Source: Fodinibius salsisoli (GTDB lineage Bacteria; Bacteroidota; Rhodothermia; Balneolales; Balneolaceae). Taken from it: a stretch of DNA of 64,000 nt. The stretch lies in assembly GCF_026229185.1 (NCBI RefSeq), contig NZ_JAGGJA010000001.1, forward strand, positions 496,001 to 560,000, in the 5' to 3' direction. Below are positions 43,195 through 51,777 of the stretch, in pieces (the first letter of the stretch is position 1; each line of letters begins with the position of its first letter). Position numbers and translations under genes: made by a program. The notes beneath the pieces were generated by a model. It ran no database searches. It worked only from the letters and a program-made list of their open reading frames with translations, and was not told the origin of the DNA.

Positions 43195-44205
43195 ATGAAA
43201 AAACTACTCGCCATCCTGACTGTTGCCGCCCTTTTTACTTCGGCTTTTGTGGTGACTGACCAACCGATTACCAATACTGTTGATGTTTCGATAACCGAGT
43301 GGGAAGTCCCGTGGGAAGAAAGCCGGCCGCGCGATCCATATGTGGCACCCGACGGACATATCTGGTTCGTCGGCCAGCGCACGCACTACGTAGCGGAGTT
43401 TAATCCCGAAACTGAAGAGTTTCAAAAGTTTGACCTTGACGACGGGGCCGGTCCCCATACCGTCATTGTGGATGATGAAGGCACGCCTTGGTATGCGGGG
43501 AACCGTGCCAACCACATCGGCACCGTAAATCCCAAAACCGGAGATATTACCAAACATATGATGCCCGATGATAACAGCGCCCGGGATCCTCATACCATGG
43601 CCTTTAACAGCGAGGGCGATATCTGGTTTACCTCGCAGGGGGCCAATTCAGTTGGCAAGCTGGATGTTGAGACTGGAGAACCCCAGATTCTCGACGTTCC
43701 CACCGACCATGCGCGTCCCTATGGACTCATTATGGATCAAAATATGGAGCGGCCCTGGATTGCCCTGTTTGGCACCCACAAGCTGGCCACCGTAGATCCG
43801 GAAACCATGGAGCTCAAAGAAATTGACCTTCCCAACCAGGAATCTCGTCCGCGCCGGCTCGCCCAGACCTCCGACGGTATGATCTGGTATGGAGACTACA
43901 GCCGCGGGTACATTGGCCGATACAATCCAGAAGACGGATCGTTTGACGAATGGCCCATGCCTTCCGGCGAGCAATCACGTCCCTATGCGGTAACGGTGGA
44001 CGATGAAGATCGTGTCTGGCTGGTAGAGACCGGCGTGCAGCCCAATATGTTTGTCGGCTTCGACACCGATGCCAAAGAGTTTGTCAGCTCTACGGCCATT
44101 GAAAGCGGGGGCGGCACCGTACGACATATGGTCTATCATCAGCTGACCCAGTCCATCTGGTTCGGCACCGACACGAATTATCTCGGTCGTGCCCGGATTC
44201 AATAA
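43195..44205 (+). CDS. virginiamycin-B-lyase-like beta-propeller protein, exported
   Basis: 336 aa. A signal peptide at 1-24 (KLLAILTVAALFTSAFVV). The rest is seven similar blades with the Vgb pattern: APDGHIWFVGQRTHYVAEFN, DDEGTPWYAGNRANHIGTVN, NSEGDIWFTSQGANSVGKLD, TSDGMIWYGDYSRGYIGRYN. True streptogramin lyases share this fold, but many propellers with the pattern are not lyases, so the activity is open. It starts 2 bases after the stomatin gene stop and is the third gene of the NfeD-stomatin operon, an unusual partner. Probably periplasmic. Confidence 0.85.
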   Translation: MKKLLAILTVAALFTSAFVVTDQPITNTVDVSITEWEVPWEESRPRDPYVAPDGHIWFVGQRTHYVAEFNPETEEFQKFDLDDGAGPHTVIVDDEGTPWYAGNRANHIGTVNPKTGDITKHMMPDDNSARDPHTMAFNSEGDIWFTSQGANSVGKLDVETGEPQILDVPTDHARPYGLIMDQNMERPWIALFGTHKLATVDPETMELKEIDLPNQESRPRRLAQTSDGMIWYGDYSRGYIGRYNPEDGSFDEWPMPSGEQSRPYAVTVDDEDRVWLVETGVQPNMFVGFDTDAKEFVSSTAIESGGGTVRHMVYHQLTQSIWFGTDTNYLGRARIQ

Positions 44206-44259
44206 AAAACTTTTATCTACATAATAACCTGATCCAAGTTTGAAACGTGGACCAGCCGT

Positions 44260-44345
44260 GTCATTTCAAGCCTTTTCGAGAGATCGTCTACTATTCAAGC
44301 ACGTTGCCTGGAGTTTAGAAGATCTCTCGTTCCACTCGAGATGAC
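44260..44345. repeat. GTCAT...ATGAC palindrome 1
   Basis: Begins GTCATTTCAAGCC and ends CACTCGAGATGAC, with GAGAGATC mirrored by GATCTCTC. Same family as 44408-44501, 18399-18493 and 61063-61141. Confidence 0.65.
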
Positions 44346-44407
44346 TGTGTGAGGTAAGTATAAGGGGGCAGCCATAGACTGTGGTGCTAGAAACGCCTCA
44401 CACCGTT

Positions 44408-44501
44408 GTCATTTCGAACAAGCGCAAGCGTAGTGAGAAATCTTCTACTGTTTGGGCACTTGCCTCGAGAACTGAGGATTTCTCCCGGTGGCCAAGATGA
44501 C
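44408..44501. repeat. GTCAT...ATGAC palindrome 2
   Basis: Begins GTCATTTCGAAC and ends GGCCAAGATGAC, with GAGAAATC mirrored by GATTTCTC. It lies 62 bases after palindrome 1 and is similar to it. Confidence 0.65.
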
Positions 44502-44700
44502 CTAAACTGGTGCAAGTTTGAGGCTTGGACCAGTCGTATTTTTTATTTGGATATGCTCCTTGATCCGAATAACCAACAACTCAGCCGTGGTATCTCCCAC
44601 CCTCCTTATTGATGCGTTACCTCCAACTTATAAGGTTCCGGTGTCTGACCTTACTATACAAGCCGCTTCTCCTTATAAGGACTCCCAAAAAGTTATATTA

Positions 44701-44845
44701 ATGAGTCTCTGTGTCTCATAGGAATGAGTACTGAAGACTCATTCCTATGAGATTCTAAAAGTCATACTAGTGAGTGTCCGGGACTCATACGAATGAGATT
44801 TAAAAAGTCACTAGAATAACTTTTCGATTCTCATTCGTATGACTT
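44701..44845. repeat. cluster of CTCAT-NNNN-ATGAG hairpins
   Basis: CTCATAGGAATGAGT (44715-44729) pairs perfectly with ACTCATTCCTATGAG (44737-44751), loop 7 bases. TCATACGAATGAGA (44785-44798) pairs perfectly with TCTCATTCGTATGA (44829-44842). Single half-sites ATGAGT, TGAGTG and ACTCAT fill the gaps. The arms resemble the ACTCATC-GATGAGT ends of the elements at 17.9, 19.5 and 31.1 kb, with changed centres. Confidence 0.8.
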
Positions 44846-45005
44846 TTAGGCTGAGTAGTAAGGAGGGAGACCTTCAACAACCATGAAAGCAGGCCTTATA
44901 ACTATAAGACTTTGTAAGGAGTGGCTTCAGTTGGATAAACCAGCTGCAATTCAATAGAAAAAATGTATTTTAACATAAAACGGAACTATCTAATGCCCCG
45001 TTGCC

Positions 45006-45611
45006 ATGTATAAACTTGTACTGCTTCCGTTCTTCACCTTGATCGCAGGCTTTTTATTTGGTCCCAGTCCCAACCAGTCCATACCGAAGCACCAGCGGGG
45101 TACACAGTCCTACCCCGAACACTTAACCGGCGCGTTCACCGGTGGATTCGGAGAAGAAACCTGCCGCAGCTGCCACTTCGACTATGACTTAAACCCTGAT
45201 GGTGGCAGCCTCTCGGTTGCCGGCATACCGAAGACTATTGATGCTGGCCAATCGCTCACTATTACCATTACCGTGGATCGCAAAAAGTTGGGGAAGGGCG
45301 GCTTTCAACTATCAGCCCGCTATCCAGATGGCCGCCAAGCTGGTCGCTTTGAGATTGAAGGCAATAGCCGCATTATGGCAACCTCATCTATTCCGGATTC
45401 ACTGCAATATGTGCAGCATTCAAAAGCTGGTACGAAGCCGACGGCCCAAAGCGAAGCCCGCTGGCAGATTAACTGGAAAGCCCCTAAAACGGTCTCTGAT
45501 ACTATAATATTTAATATTGCAGTTAATGCCGCCAACGGTGACCAGTCGGAGTTCGGGGATTTTATTTATGCCCAAGAAATTACGGTGGCTCATAGAGATG
45601 GAAAGAAATGA
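45006..45611 (+). CDS. exported choice-of-anchor-V-type protein with one haem-binding CxxCH motif
   Basis: 201 aa. A signal peptide at 1-18 (YKLVLLPFFTLIAGFLFG). After a PEHLTGAFTGGFGEETCRSCHF segment comes a C-x-x-C-H haem c motif at about residue 55, then a Reelin-like or beta-sandwich domain (SLSVAGIPKTIDAGQSLTIT, GGFQLSARYPDGRQAG, ARWQINWKAPKT, FNIAVNAANGDQSEFGDFIY). This combination is the Bacteroidota choice-of-anchor V type. Probably periplasmic or surface-exposed and redox-linked; partner unknown. Single gene in a repeat-rich area. Confidence 0.8.
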   Translation: MYKLVLLPFFTLIAGFLFGPSPNQSIPKHQRGTQSYPEHLTGAFTGGFGEETCRSCHFDYDLNPDGGSLSVAGIPKTIDAGQSLTITITVDRKKLGKGGFQLSARYPDGRQAGRFEIEGNSRIMATSSIPDSLQYVQHSKAGTKPTAQSEARWQINWKAPKTVSDTIIFNIAVNAANGDQSEFGDFIYAQEITVAHRDGKK

Positions 45612-45875
45612 TCCCCCATTATTATCGTAGGGGAACCTTACCTGGTCCAACTTTGAAACTTGGACCAGAAGTGGGATGAGTAACAGTTGTTGTTATTACG
45701 TCCACAGCATGGCTAAACTCCCTTTTCTATTGTTAGCTGCTTTCACATACCCACCATTACTGCCAGCCGCTGATTTAGCTAATCGCTTTCATCATAATAA
45801 GTTAATAGCTTTCACTGGATTTATTCCCCTGAAAGTTGTTTTATTATCACTAACCCTCAACTTAACATATCTCCT

Positions 45876-46295
45876 ATGCTTAAAAGTTTAAAGTCCTCTA
45901 CACTAAGCGAATTTGTTGACGCCAAAACCTCCGCTGCAATTTTTCGGATTTTCATAGCATTCTTTATGATTTACTTGCACGGTTTTGGCAAAGTGATGAA
46001 TGTATTAAGTGGATTTGGTGATGATTTTCAATTTTTAAACTTTCTTGGCCTCGGTCCCGAAATATCCTTCACACTAGCTGCCCTCGCCGAAGGAGTTTTT
46101 GCCTTCTTTATATTGATTGGGTTTTGGACACGGTTGTCCTCACTTATCCTAATAATAAATATGGCAGTAGCAATCTTTATGTTTCATATTCCACGTGGAG
46201 ATGCATTCGGAGACTTCGAGATAGCAGCACTTTATCTCCTCGCTTTTGTAATTATCTTTTTAATGGGGCCCGGCAAGTTCGCTGTGGACAAGTAA
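45876..46295 (+). CDS. DoxX family membrane protein
   Basis: 139 aa. Four hydrophobic helices: IFRIFIAFFMIYLHGFGKVM, the FTLAALAEGVFAFFILIGF segment, LSSLILIINMAVAIFMF and EIAALYLLAFVIIFLMGPG. The closing L-x-GPG-x-x-x-VD pattern and the G-x-x-K-V helix 1 end are DoxX hallmarks. Inner-membrane protein, in other bacteria part of redox or thiol stress systems. The start is the ATG leading MLKSLKSST; the upstream frame at 45676 is in another phase. Followed by a YdeI-like gene 44 bases later. Confidence 0.88.
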   Translation: MLKSLKSSTLSEFVDAKTSAAIFRIFIAFFMIYLHGFGKVMNVLSGFGDDFQFLNFLGLGPEISFTLAALAEGVFAFFILIGFWTRLSSLILIINMAVAIFMFHIPRGDAFGDFEIAALYLLAFVIIFLMGPGKFAVDK

Positions 46296-46339
46296 CAAGA
46301 AACTCCCTATAGCTTTTAACCAGTTAGTTAACTGCTGTA

Positions 46340-46855
46340 ATGTCCAGGGATGTCACCTTTTTTGCCGATTCAGCCGCCTTTAGGAACTGGCTTAAAGCAA
46401 ACCATGATTCAAAAGAGGTGCTCTGGGTAGGGCTTTATAAGGTAAGTTCCGGGAAAAGGAGCATCCGCTGGGAAGAGGCTGTCCGCGAGGCGCTCTGTTA
46501 TGGCTGGATTGACGGACTTCGTAAATCTATTGACGAACAGAGCTATAAAATTCGCTTTACTCCGCGAAGACCCAAAAGTCACTGGAGTAAAAAGAACATC
46601 CGGATGGTGGAAGAGCTCAAGGAAGAAGGACGGATGCGACCTCCCGGGGGACAGCTTTCGGCGGAGTATAAAGCAAAGATTAAAGCCAATGAAAAGGCCT
46701 GGCAATTTTTGCAGGAACTGGCTCCGGGCTATACGCAGACGTCCATTCATTGGGTAATGAGCGCCAAAAGAGAAGAAACCCGGCAACGTCGGCTGAAAGT
46801 GCTGATTGAATCTTGTGAGCAAGGCAAAAAAATTCCCCTGCTCCGTCGTACATAA
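46340..46855 (+). CDS. YdeI/OmpD-associated family protein
   Basis: 171 aa. Signatures of the YdeI/OmpD-associated family: FRNWLKANHDSKEVLWVGLY, RSIRWEEAVREALCYGWIDG, KIRFTPRRPKSHWSKKNI and the C-terminal AKREETRQRRLKVLIESCEQGKKIPLLRR. Family members are small cytoplasmic proteins, some tied to peptide or bacteriocin resistance; the mechanism is unknown. The stop lies 18 bases before the YafY-like regulator start, so the two are likely co-transcribed. Confidence 0.88.
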   Translation: MSRDVTFFADSAAFRNWLKANHDSKEVLWVGLYKVSSGKRSIRWEEAVREALCYGWIDGLRKSIDEQSYKIRFTPRRPKSHWSKKNIRMVEELKEEGRMRPPGGQLSAEYKAKIKANEKAWQFLQELAPGYTQTSIHWVMSAKREETRQRRLKVLIESCEQGKKIPLLRRT

Positions 46856-46873
46856 ATTCAACTAAATACTCTT

Positions 46874-47827
46874 ATGAATCGCACCGACCGGCTTACGGCT
46901 ATGATTATTTACCTGCAGGGGCGGAGCCGTGTTACAGTTAAAGATCTCTCCGAGCGGTACGGCATCAGCAGCCGCACCGTGTATCGGGACTTACGTGCGC
47001 TGCAGGAGGCGGGTGTACCGATTGGGTCAGAAGAAGGAAAGGGCTATTTTATTGTCAAGGGATACCATCTGCCGCCCGTTATGTTCGACAAAGACGAAGT
47101 GGCTGCGCTGCTGGCGGGAGAACGCCTTATGGAGAAATGGAGTGAAACAAAGTTAAGCCAATCCTATTCGGCTGCACTGGATAAAATACGTTCGGTACTC
47201 CACAGTCGGGAAAAAGAATACCTCGATACCTTAGACCAGCATATTAAAACGTTTTCCTATGCCGATGAACGACAAGTTGAAACGGATTACCGCATCTTCG
47301 TCTTCCTGCAGGATGCGGTGGTGAACAAAGAAGTGGTTGCCATTGAATACTATTCGCCCTACAAAGATCAGTACACCCAGCGCGATGTAGAGCCGCTTGG
47401 GCTGCTGATTCGTGGGAATTACTGGTACCTCGCGGGCTGGTGTCGGCTGCGGACCGACTATCGAATGTTCCGTGTCGATCGGATAGAAAACTATAAGAAG
47501 ACTGGCAAAAAGCTGGCCGATGCTCCTGAGCATACTTTGCAAGAGTTTTCGGAACAGAGCCTGCGCGAGGAACAAGACCTGGAAGAAGTAGTGGTGCAGT
47601 TCGATGAAGAGATGATTCGCTATCTGGGAGATCAAAAACATTACCGGGGCTGGGTGTCCGAAGAAAAGGTAGACGGAGGAGTTCAAATGACCTTCCTGAC
47701 CTCTTCGATAGAATATTTTGCCCGCTGGCTGCTGATGTGGGGTAATGGCGTTACCGTCCACCAGCCCAAAGAACTAAAGGAGCGTGTCTGCGAGCTGAGT
47801 AAAGAACTGTACCAGCATCATAGATAA
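46874..47827 (+). CDS. YafY-like HTH/WYL-domain transcriptional regulator
   Basis: 317 aa. N-terminal HTH_11: RLTAMIIYLQGRSRVTVKDL, then GISSRTVYRDLRALQEAGVP and the wing GKGYFIVKGYHLPP. The WYL domain (about 140-220) includes VVAIEYYSPYKDQYTQRDVE, PLGLLIRGNYWYLAGW and RMFRVDRIENYKKTG, and a WCX extension closes the protein. WYL domains sense nucleotides or ligands and many such regulators control defence or DNA damage genes. Next to a YdeI-like gene upstream and a DUF6157-like gene downstream on the same strand. Confidence 0.93.
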   Translation: MNRTDRLTAMIIYLQGRSRVTVKDLSERYGISSRTVYRDLRALQEAGVPIGSEEGKGYFIVKGYHLPPVMFDKDEVAALLAGERLMEKWSETKLSQSYSAALDKIRSVLHSREKEYLDTLDQHIKTFSYADERQVETDYRIFVFLQDAVVNKEVVAIEYYSPYKDQYTQRDVEPLGLLIRGNYWYLAGWCRLRTDYRMFRVDRIENYKKTGKKLADAPEHTLQEFSEQSLREEQDLEEVVVQFDEEMIRYLGDQKHYRGWVSEEKVDGGVQMTFLTSSIEYFARWLLMWGNGVTVHQPKELKERVCELSKELYQHHR

Positions 47828-47831
47828 AAAC

Positions 47832-47846
47832 AGACCTGACAGGTCT
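47832..47846 (+). terminator. short palindrome after the YafY-like gene
   Basis: AGACCTG-A-CAGGTCT is a perfect 7-bp inverted repeat 4 bases after the stop codon. Similar GACCTGCCAGGT sequence occurs at 62750-62780. A weak terminator at best, since no U tract follows. Confidence 0.35.
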
Positions 47847-47930
47847 CGGTAAAACCTTAAGATGATTGACGCAGTGCTATCAGTACCGGGTACTACCTTT
47901 ACAGATAAATCGCAATTAGACCTTGATGTG

Positions 47931-48338
47931 ATGGGAACTACTAATTATTTCAACACTTTTATTGAAGTGGCCGAGGACTGTCCGGTAGATAAAGCTGAAG
48001 TTCCACCCGAACGCAGCCGTAAGACCAAAGTACGCATGCAGTATGAGCTCATTTCGGAGAACCCTTACGAATATACGTCCGATGATTTGATCTTCCATAT
48101 TTATGCCAAAAGGCACAACATTTCCGACTCCCAAAGGGAAGTAGAGCGGGAAGCCTACTTTTCCAAAGGACGGGCCTGCCTCCGGTCTTCTTCTATCGGA
48201 AAACGATACGGCTGGGGTATCCACTATGATGAGGATGGCAAAATGGCACTGTATGGTGTGGAGTCTGAAAAGTATGATGAGCTTGCAAAAGATAAAAACC
48301 TGGATCACCTGAAAGCAATGCGATCAAGCAGATCATAG
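47931..48338 (+). CDS. DUF6157-like protein
   Basis: 135 aa from the ATG at 47931, chosen because TTNYFNTFIEVAEDCPVDKA is the usual start of this family; the frame extends upstream to 47862. Conserved stretches: SRKTKVRMQYELISENPYEYTSDD, a YFSKGRACLRSS region, and GKRYGWGIHYDEDGKMALYG. The fold is unknown to me; members are small cytoplasmic proteins without an assigned function. It lies downstream of the YafY-like regulator on the same strand. Confidence 0.75.
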   Translation: MGTTNYFNTFIEVAEDCPVDKAEVPPERSRKTKVRMQYELISENPYEYTSDDLIFHIYAKRHNISDSQREVEREAYFSKGRACLRSSSIGKRYGWGIHYDEDGKMALYGVESEKYDELAKDKNLDHLKAMRSSRS

Positions 48339-48489
48339 GGCTGGCCCACTGCTAGGCATGAGGGCTTATTCTGGGTGCAATAATCGGCGTAGCAACCGCG
48401 TCTTGCTATGCCAACGCGGGGCTTCATCAGGGAACTTCCTAAAAGAGGAATCCTATTATAGTCTGATCAAACGCTCAAATCATTTCGGG

Positions 48490-48562
48490 GTAGGTCGGAC
48501 ATCTTGTCCGAATTCTTACGACTTGCAAAAATAAAACTGGCCGGACAGGATGTCCGGCCTAC
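48490..48562. repeat. long intergenic hairpin with 21-bp arms
   Basis: The arms at 48490-48510 and 48542-48562 match as reverse complements with two G-U-type differences. The core GGACATCTTGTCC is itself nearly palindromic. The 31-base loop is AT-rich. It sits between the DUF6157-like and DinB genes and may work as a terminator or be a non-autonomous repeat. Confidence 0.8.
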
Positions 48563-48672
48563 ATGGCAGTTCAAACGCCTTTAATTAATTCCACACCCAT
48601 TGACATAGGGTTGTCATAAGCCTGCTTATATTAGGATTGAATCACATTTTTAATCCTAAAATAGAGACTACT

Positions 48673-49167
48673 ATGGAACTGATCCCTATCTTCAAAAAAG
48701 AACTAAGGCAGGAAGCAGAGACGACCCGGAAGTTTTTTCCGCTTGTGCCCGACGACAAATTTGACTGGAAACCGCATGAAAAAAGCATGTCCCTCAAAGA
48801 GTTAGCCGTCCACGTTGCAGAAATACCGGGCTGGATCGAATCGGCCCTTAGTAAAGATGTACTGGATTTCGCCGATGGATATGAACCAACACCGGTAGAA
48901 AACACGGACGATCTGCTCGAACTGCTGGAGACATCTATCCAGAAATCTAACACAGCGCTTGATGAAGCCAATGAAGACGACTTACTGCCCGACTGGACCA
49001 TGAAAAACGGAGACCAGGTGCTTATGGTGATGCCCAAACACGAGGTAATTCGTCATTCCCTGAGTCAATTAACGCATCATCGCGCGCAACTGGGCGTGTA
49101 TCTGCGCCTGTTGGATATCCCCATTCCCGGCAGCTACGGTCCCAGTGCCGATGAACAAAGCTTTTAA
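48673..49167 (+). CDS. DinB family protein
   Basis: 164 aa from the ATG at 48673; a TTG start 12 codons earlier is less likely. DinB layout: MELIPIFKKELRQEAETTRK, KFDWKPHEKSMSLKELAVHVAEI with the first histidine, and EVIRHSLSQLTHHRAQLGVY with the H...H-x-x-x ligand pair near residue 135-139. The final SYGPSADE is the common ending of this subgroup. Probable metal-dependent transferase linked to stress or thiol chemistry. Followed by a terminator and the AlkD-like gene. Confidence 0.9.
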   Translation: MELIPIFKKELRQEAETTRKFFPLVPDDKFDWKPHEKSMSLKELAVHVAEIPGWIESALSKDVLDFADGYEPTPVENTDDLLELLETSIQKSNTALDEANEDDLLPDWTMKNGDQVLMVMPKHEVIRHSLSQLTHHRAQLGVYLRLLDIPIPGSYGPSADEQSF

Positions 49168-49197
49168 TCAGTTTTGCAAAGCTCCTATTAAAATTAG

Positions 49198-49229
49198 GTC
49201 CCGCCAGTTCTATATTCTGGTGGGACTTT
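49198..49229 (+). terminator. terminator of the DinB gene
   Basis: GTCCCGCCAG (49198-49207) pairs with CTGGTGGGAC (49217-49226) with one G-U pair and a TTCTATATT loop, then TTT. It lies 30 bases after the stop of the DinB gene. Confidence 0.65.
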
Positions 49230-49238
49230 CAATAATAA

Positions 49239-49976
49239 ATGCTCATGGCTTATAAAAAACCTACTGATTACTTCGATGAAGCGTTAGCTCAGCTTTTAGC
49301 TGAAAAATTAAAACCTCTTTACCCAGATTTCGATGACAGCGCCTTCGTTAATAGCATCAAGGCAGGCTGTATAGATAAACGTTTAAAAGAACGCGTGGCT
49401 TTAATTGCTGAACAGCTGCACCGTTTTTTACCGGATGATTACCAGGCATCGACCGAAATACTCACTAACATTTTAGGACCTGAAAATAAAAAGGGAACGG
49501 GCATGTTTTCTGAATTTTATTGGGTTATGCCTATAGCATCCTATGTTGAACAATACGGCCTGGATCACTTTCAAACTTCTATGGACCTAATAGAAGAGGT
49601 AACCAAACGCAATACAGGAGAATATGCCATTCGACCATTTATCCGAAAGTACCCGGAACAAACACTCTTGCAGATGAACAAATGGGCACAAGCCAACAAT
49701 TTTCACCTTCGGCGGCTTGCCTCCGAAGGGCTTCGCCCCAAACTGCCGTGGGCTACCAAATTAGACCTGTTTATTGATCAGCCCAAGCCTGTTTTTGATA
49801 TCTTAACACTGTTACAGGCCGATCCTGTCCGCTACGTGCAAAAATCGGTAGCCAATCATATCACCGACTACTTGAAAGTAAACCGATCAGCGGCACAACA
49901 GCTTATTTCCGACTGGGAGTCCTCAGAAAACCAACACACTAAATGGATCCTGAAGTATGCCCAACGAAAGCTATAA
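49239..49976 (+). CDS. DNA alkylation repair protein (AlkD-like HEAT repeat)
   Basis: 245 aa, all helical. HEAT-type repeats: LKERVALIAEQLHRFLPDDY, the FYWVMPIASYVEQYGLDHF segment, RRLASEGLRPKLPWATKLDL, and ADPVRYVQKSVANHITDYLK. This is the AlkC/AlkD pattern, in which a helical superhelix removes alkylated bases (7-methylguanine, 3-methyladenine) without flipping. No classical catalytic motif is needed. It sits among DinB-type and Ada-type genes. Single unit ending 20 bases before the convergent CGNR gene. Confidence 0.85.
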   Translation: MLMAYKKPTDYFDEALAQLLAEKLKPLYPDFDDSAFVNSIKAGCIDKRLKERVALIAEQLHRFLPDDYQASTEILTNILGPENKKGTGMFSEFYWVMPIASYVEQYGLDHFQTSMDLIEEVTKRNTGEYAIRPFIRKYPEQTLLQMNKWAQANNFHLRRLASEGLRPKLPWATKLDLFIDQPKPVFDILTLLQADPVRYVQKSVANHITDYLKVNRSAAQQLISDWESSENQHTKWILKYAQRKL

Positions 49977-49996
49977 GAAAAGATTAACTTGTTTCG

Positions 49997-50620
49997 TTAA
50001 TCTTCTTTCTTCTTTTTATGCCGATGGTAATACCGCTTTGCCTTTACATTACTGCCACAATTCTCCATGCTGCACCATTTACGACTTTTGTTTTTACTCT
50101 GATCGTAAAACAGCCAGCCACAGGCCCCACACTCTTTTACGCGATCCAGATCATCCGAAACAAGCAGATCATAGGCCGATTTGAGGATGGGGTATGAAAG
50201 ATATCTAAAATTATCCTTCTCCAACCATTTATGCTGTACATTCAAATCCTCACCTTTTATTTGCAGAGCCAGACCACTCGTCGCTTCACTTAACAACTTA
50301 TTGAACTTGCCTTGAGTCTCATCATTCGGGACCCGGTTCTGCGCAATTGCAAGAAATAGATTGTATAAAACTTCTCTTGCCTCTAATACCTGCCGCAACG
50401 CGGCGCTCGACTTTTCAGGATCATCATCTGCCAGAGAAGTAAGCTTCTCCCGCTCAGGAGAAGACAGGATTTCTAATTTAACAGACCACTCCAATAGATC
50501 ATTGTAGCTGGACAGGTATTCAAAAGGTTCTTCCACCGTACGATCGTGCACGGTATTAACAAAATTTAAACACAACTTTCCTCCATCAAGAGGAAGACTT
50601 TCAATTGTTCGCTCTTCCAT
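49997..50620 (-). CDS. CGNR zinc-finger (ABATE domain) protein
   Basis: 207 aa. The C-terminal zinc finger is CGACGWLFYDQSKNKSRKWC then SMENCGSNVKAKRYYHRHK, i.e. C-x-x-C...C-x4-C with the CGNR-type CGSNVKAKRYY end. The N-terminal 130 residues form the ABATE domain (GGKLCLNFVNTVHDRT, RQVLEAREVLYNLFLAIAQN). Predicted regulators of stress or antibiotic-related genes, by family. Divergent from the DinB gene at 50749 across 128 bases, which it may control. Confidence 0.9.
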   Translation of the reverse strand: MEERTIESLPLDGGKLCLNFVNTVHDRTVEEPFEYLSSYNDLLEWSVKLEILSSPEREKLTSLADDDPEKSSAALRQVLEAREVLYNLFLAIAQNRVPNDETQGKFNKLLSEATSGLALQIKGEDLNVQHKWLEKDNFRYLSYPILKSAYDLLVSDDLDRVKECGACGWLFYDQSKNKSRKWCSMENCGSNVKAKRYYHRHKKKKED

Positions 50621-50748
50621 ATCCTTATTTCTTTAACATTGCCATTTCTAAAGTAATGTTTTTTACCAGTAAAATAAATTTTGGAGGTAATATCATAGCT
50701 TTCTATATTTTTACTACTAAAACTTATTATACCAGTAAAACTATCGCT

Positions 50749-51309
50749 ATGAAATGTTCACACTTAGATTTGATCAGCAAGAGGTTAACACTGATTTATA
50801 ATGGGGATGCTTGGTATGGGCCTTCTATTGAGGAAACCCTAACTTCGTTTAATGGTGACTATATTTTTGATTCGCCCAAAGAGGGAAGGCATTCTATTGG
50901 AGAACTTGTCGCTCACATGCTAGCTTGGAGAGAATTCGCTGAACGACGGCTGCAAAACGATCAGTCGTACCTTCCCAAACAAGAAGAAACGTTTAACTGG
51001 CAGCGCTTTGCCGACAACAGAAAAAAAGCCTGGGGGGCTATGTTGGACCAACTGGATATGAGTCAGCAAATGCTCTTACGGCTGTTAGGCGACTATGATG
51101 ACTCTATTCTTAAGGAAAAAGTAGCAGGAAAACCCTACTCCTTTTCTTACCTGTTGAATGGCATCATACAGCACGACATCTATCATCTTGGTCAAATCGT
51201 GTACCTCCAGAAAATGCTTACACAAGGTGTAGATGACTGTCCCGATATAACTCTTATGGGATATGATCATGACATCTTTCCCTTTGAACACCTGGCCCTG
51301 CAAAAATAA
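50749..51309 (+). CDS. DinB-like protein
   Basis: 186 aa from the ATG at 50749; the longer frame from 50605 would overlap the divergent CGNR gene and adds a poor N-terminus. Features: GRHSIGELVAHMLAWREFAERRL with the first ligand histidine, and LNGIIQHDIYHLGQIVYLQKML with the H-x3-H pair near residue 155. DinB superfamily, third copy in the window, only distantly similar to the other two. Likely cytoplasmic, metal-binding. Next gene starts 9 bases after the stop on the same strand. Confidence 0.88.
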   Translation: MKCSHLDLISKRLTLIYNGDAWYGPSIEETLTSFNGDYIFDSPKEGRHSIGELVAHMLAWREFAERRLQNDQSYLPKQEETFNWQRFADNRKKAWGAMLDQLDMSQQMLLRLLGDYDDSILKEKVAGKPYSFSYLLNGIIQHDIYHLGQIVYLQKMLTQGVDDCPDITLMGYDHDIFPFEHLALQK

Positions 51310-51317
51310 TTGATCTT

Positions 51318-51653
51318 ATGATGAATCAATCTAACGCCAAAATAGCTCGTACCTGGCACGGTGCGGTACCAGAAGAGCATGCCGATGCTTACTACAATTA
51401 TTTGTTACAAACAGGACTGGCAGATTATAAATCAATCGAAGGAAATTGCGGGGTTTATGTATTACGACGTTCTGAAAAACAGAAAGGGGAGGTTCATTTT
51501 CTCCTGATTACTTTGTGGGATTCATATCAGTCGATCAAAGAATTTGCCGACGAACCAATTAACAAAGCCCGCTACTATCCTAAAGATAAGGAGTACCTGC
51601 TAACTCTTAACCCTTTCGTCAAACACTATGAATTTTTGCAGATAGCAAAGTAA
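51318..51653 (+). CDS. antibiotic-biosynthesis-monooxygenase-like (dimeric alpha-beta barrel) protein
   Basis: 111 aa. ARTWHGAVPEEHADAYYNYL, followed by the strand VLRRSEKQKGEVHFLLITLW and DSYQSIKEFADEP and a closing YYPKDKEYLLTLNPFVKHYE, have the ABM ferredoxin-like pattern. Members are haem-degrading or quinone monooxygenases, or of unknown role. Nine bases after the DinB-like gene, so probably in one operon. Activity not established. Confidence 0.75.
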   Translation: MMNQSNAKIARTWHGAVPEEHADAYYNYLLQTGLADYKSIEGNCGVYVLRRSEKQKGEVHFLLITLWDSYQSIKEFADEPINKARYYPKDKEYLLTLNPFVKHYEFLQIAK

Positions 51654-51777
51654 AAACCAAGGTAGTATCTCAATAAGCGACATCCCTGGAAAAGCAATAC
51701 AGATATGCCGCAAGAATCGGATTTTCTTCCACCTCTCGCATTGCTACCTTGCTATCAAAATAAAGAAACCATAAGCC

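Larger units (their letters stand above)
44206..45005. other. 800-bp spacer dense in palindromes
   Basis: No gene supported. It holds two GTCAT...ATGAC imperfect palindromes (44260-44345 and 44408-44501) and a cluster of CTCAT...ATGAG hairpins (44701-44845). The final 150 bases should carry the promoter of the haem-motif protein gene at 45006. Confidence 0.6.

Noticed and set aside
45676-45891. Hydrophobic plus-strand frame before the DoxX gene
   Set aside because: Membrane-like composition comes from AT-rich leader sequence; it overlaps the DoxX start in another phase and has no family signature.
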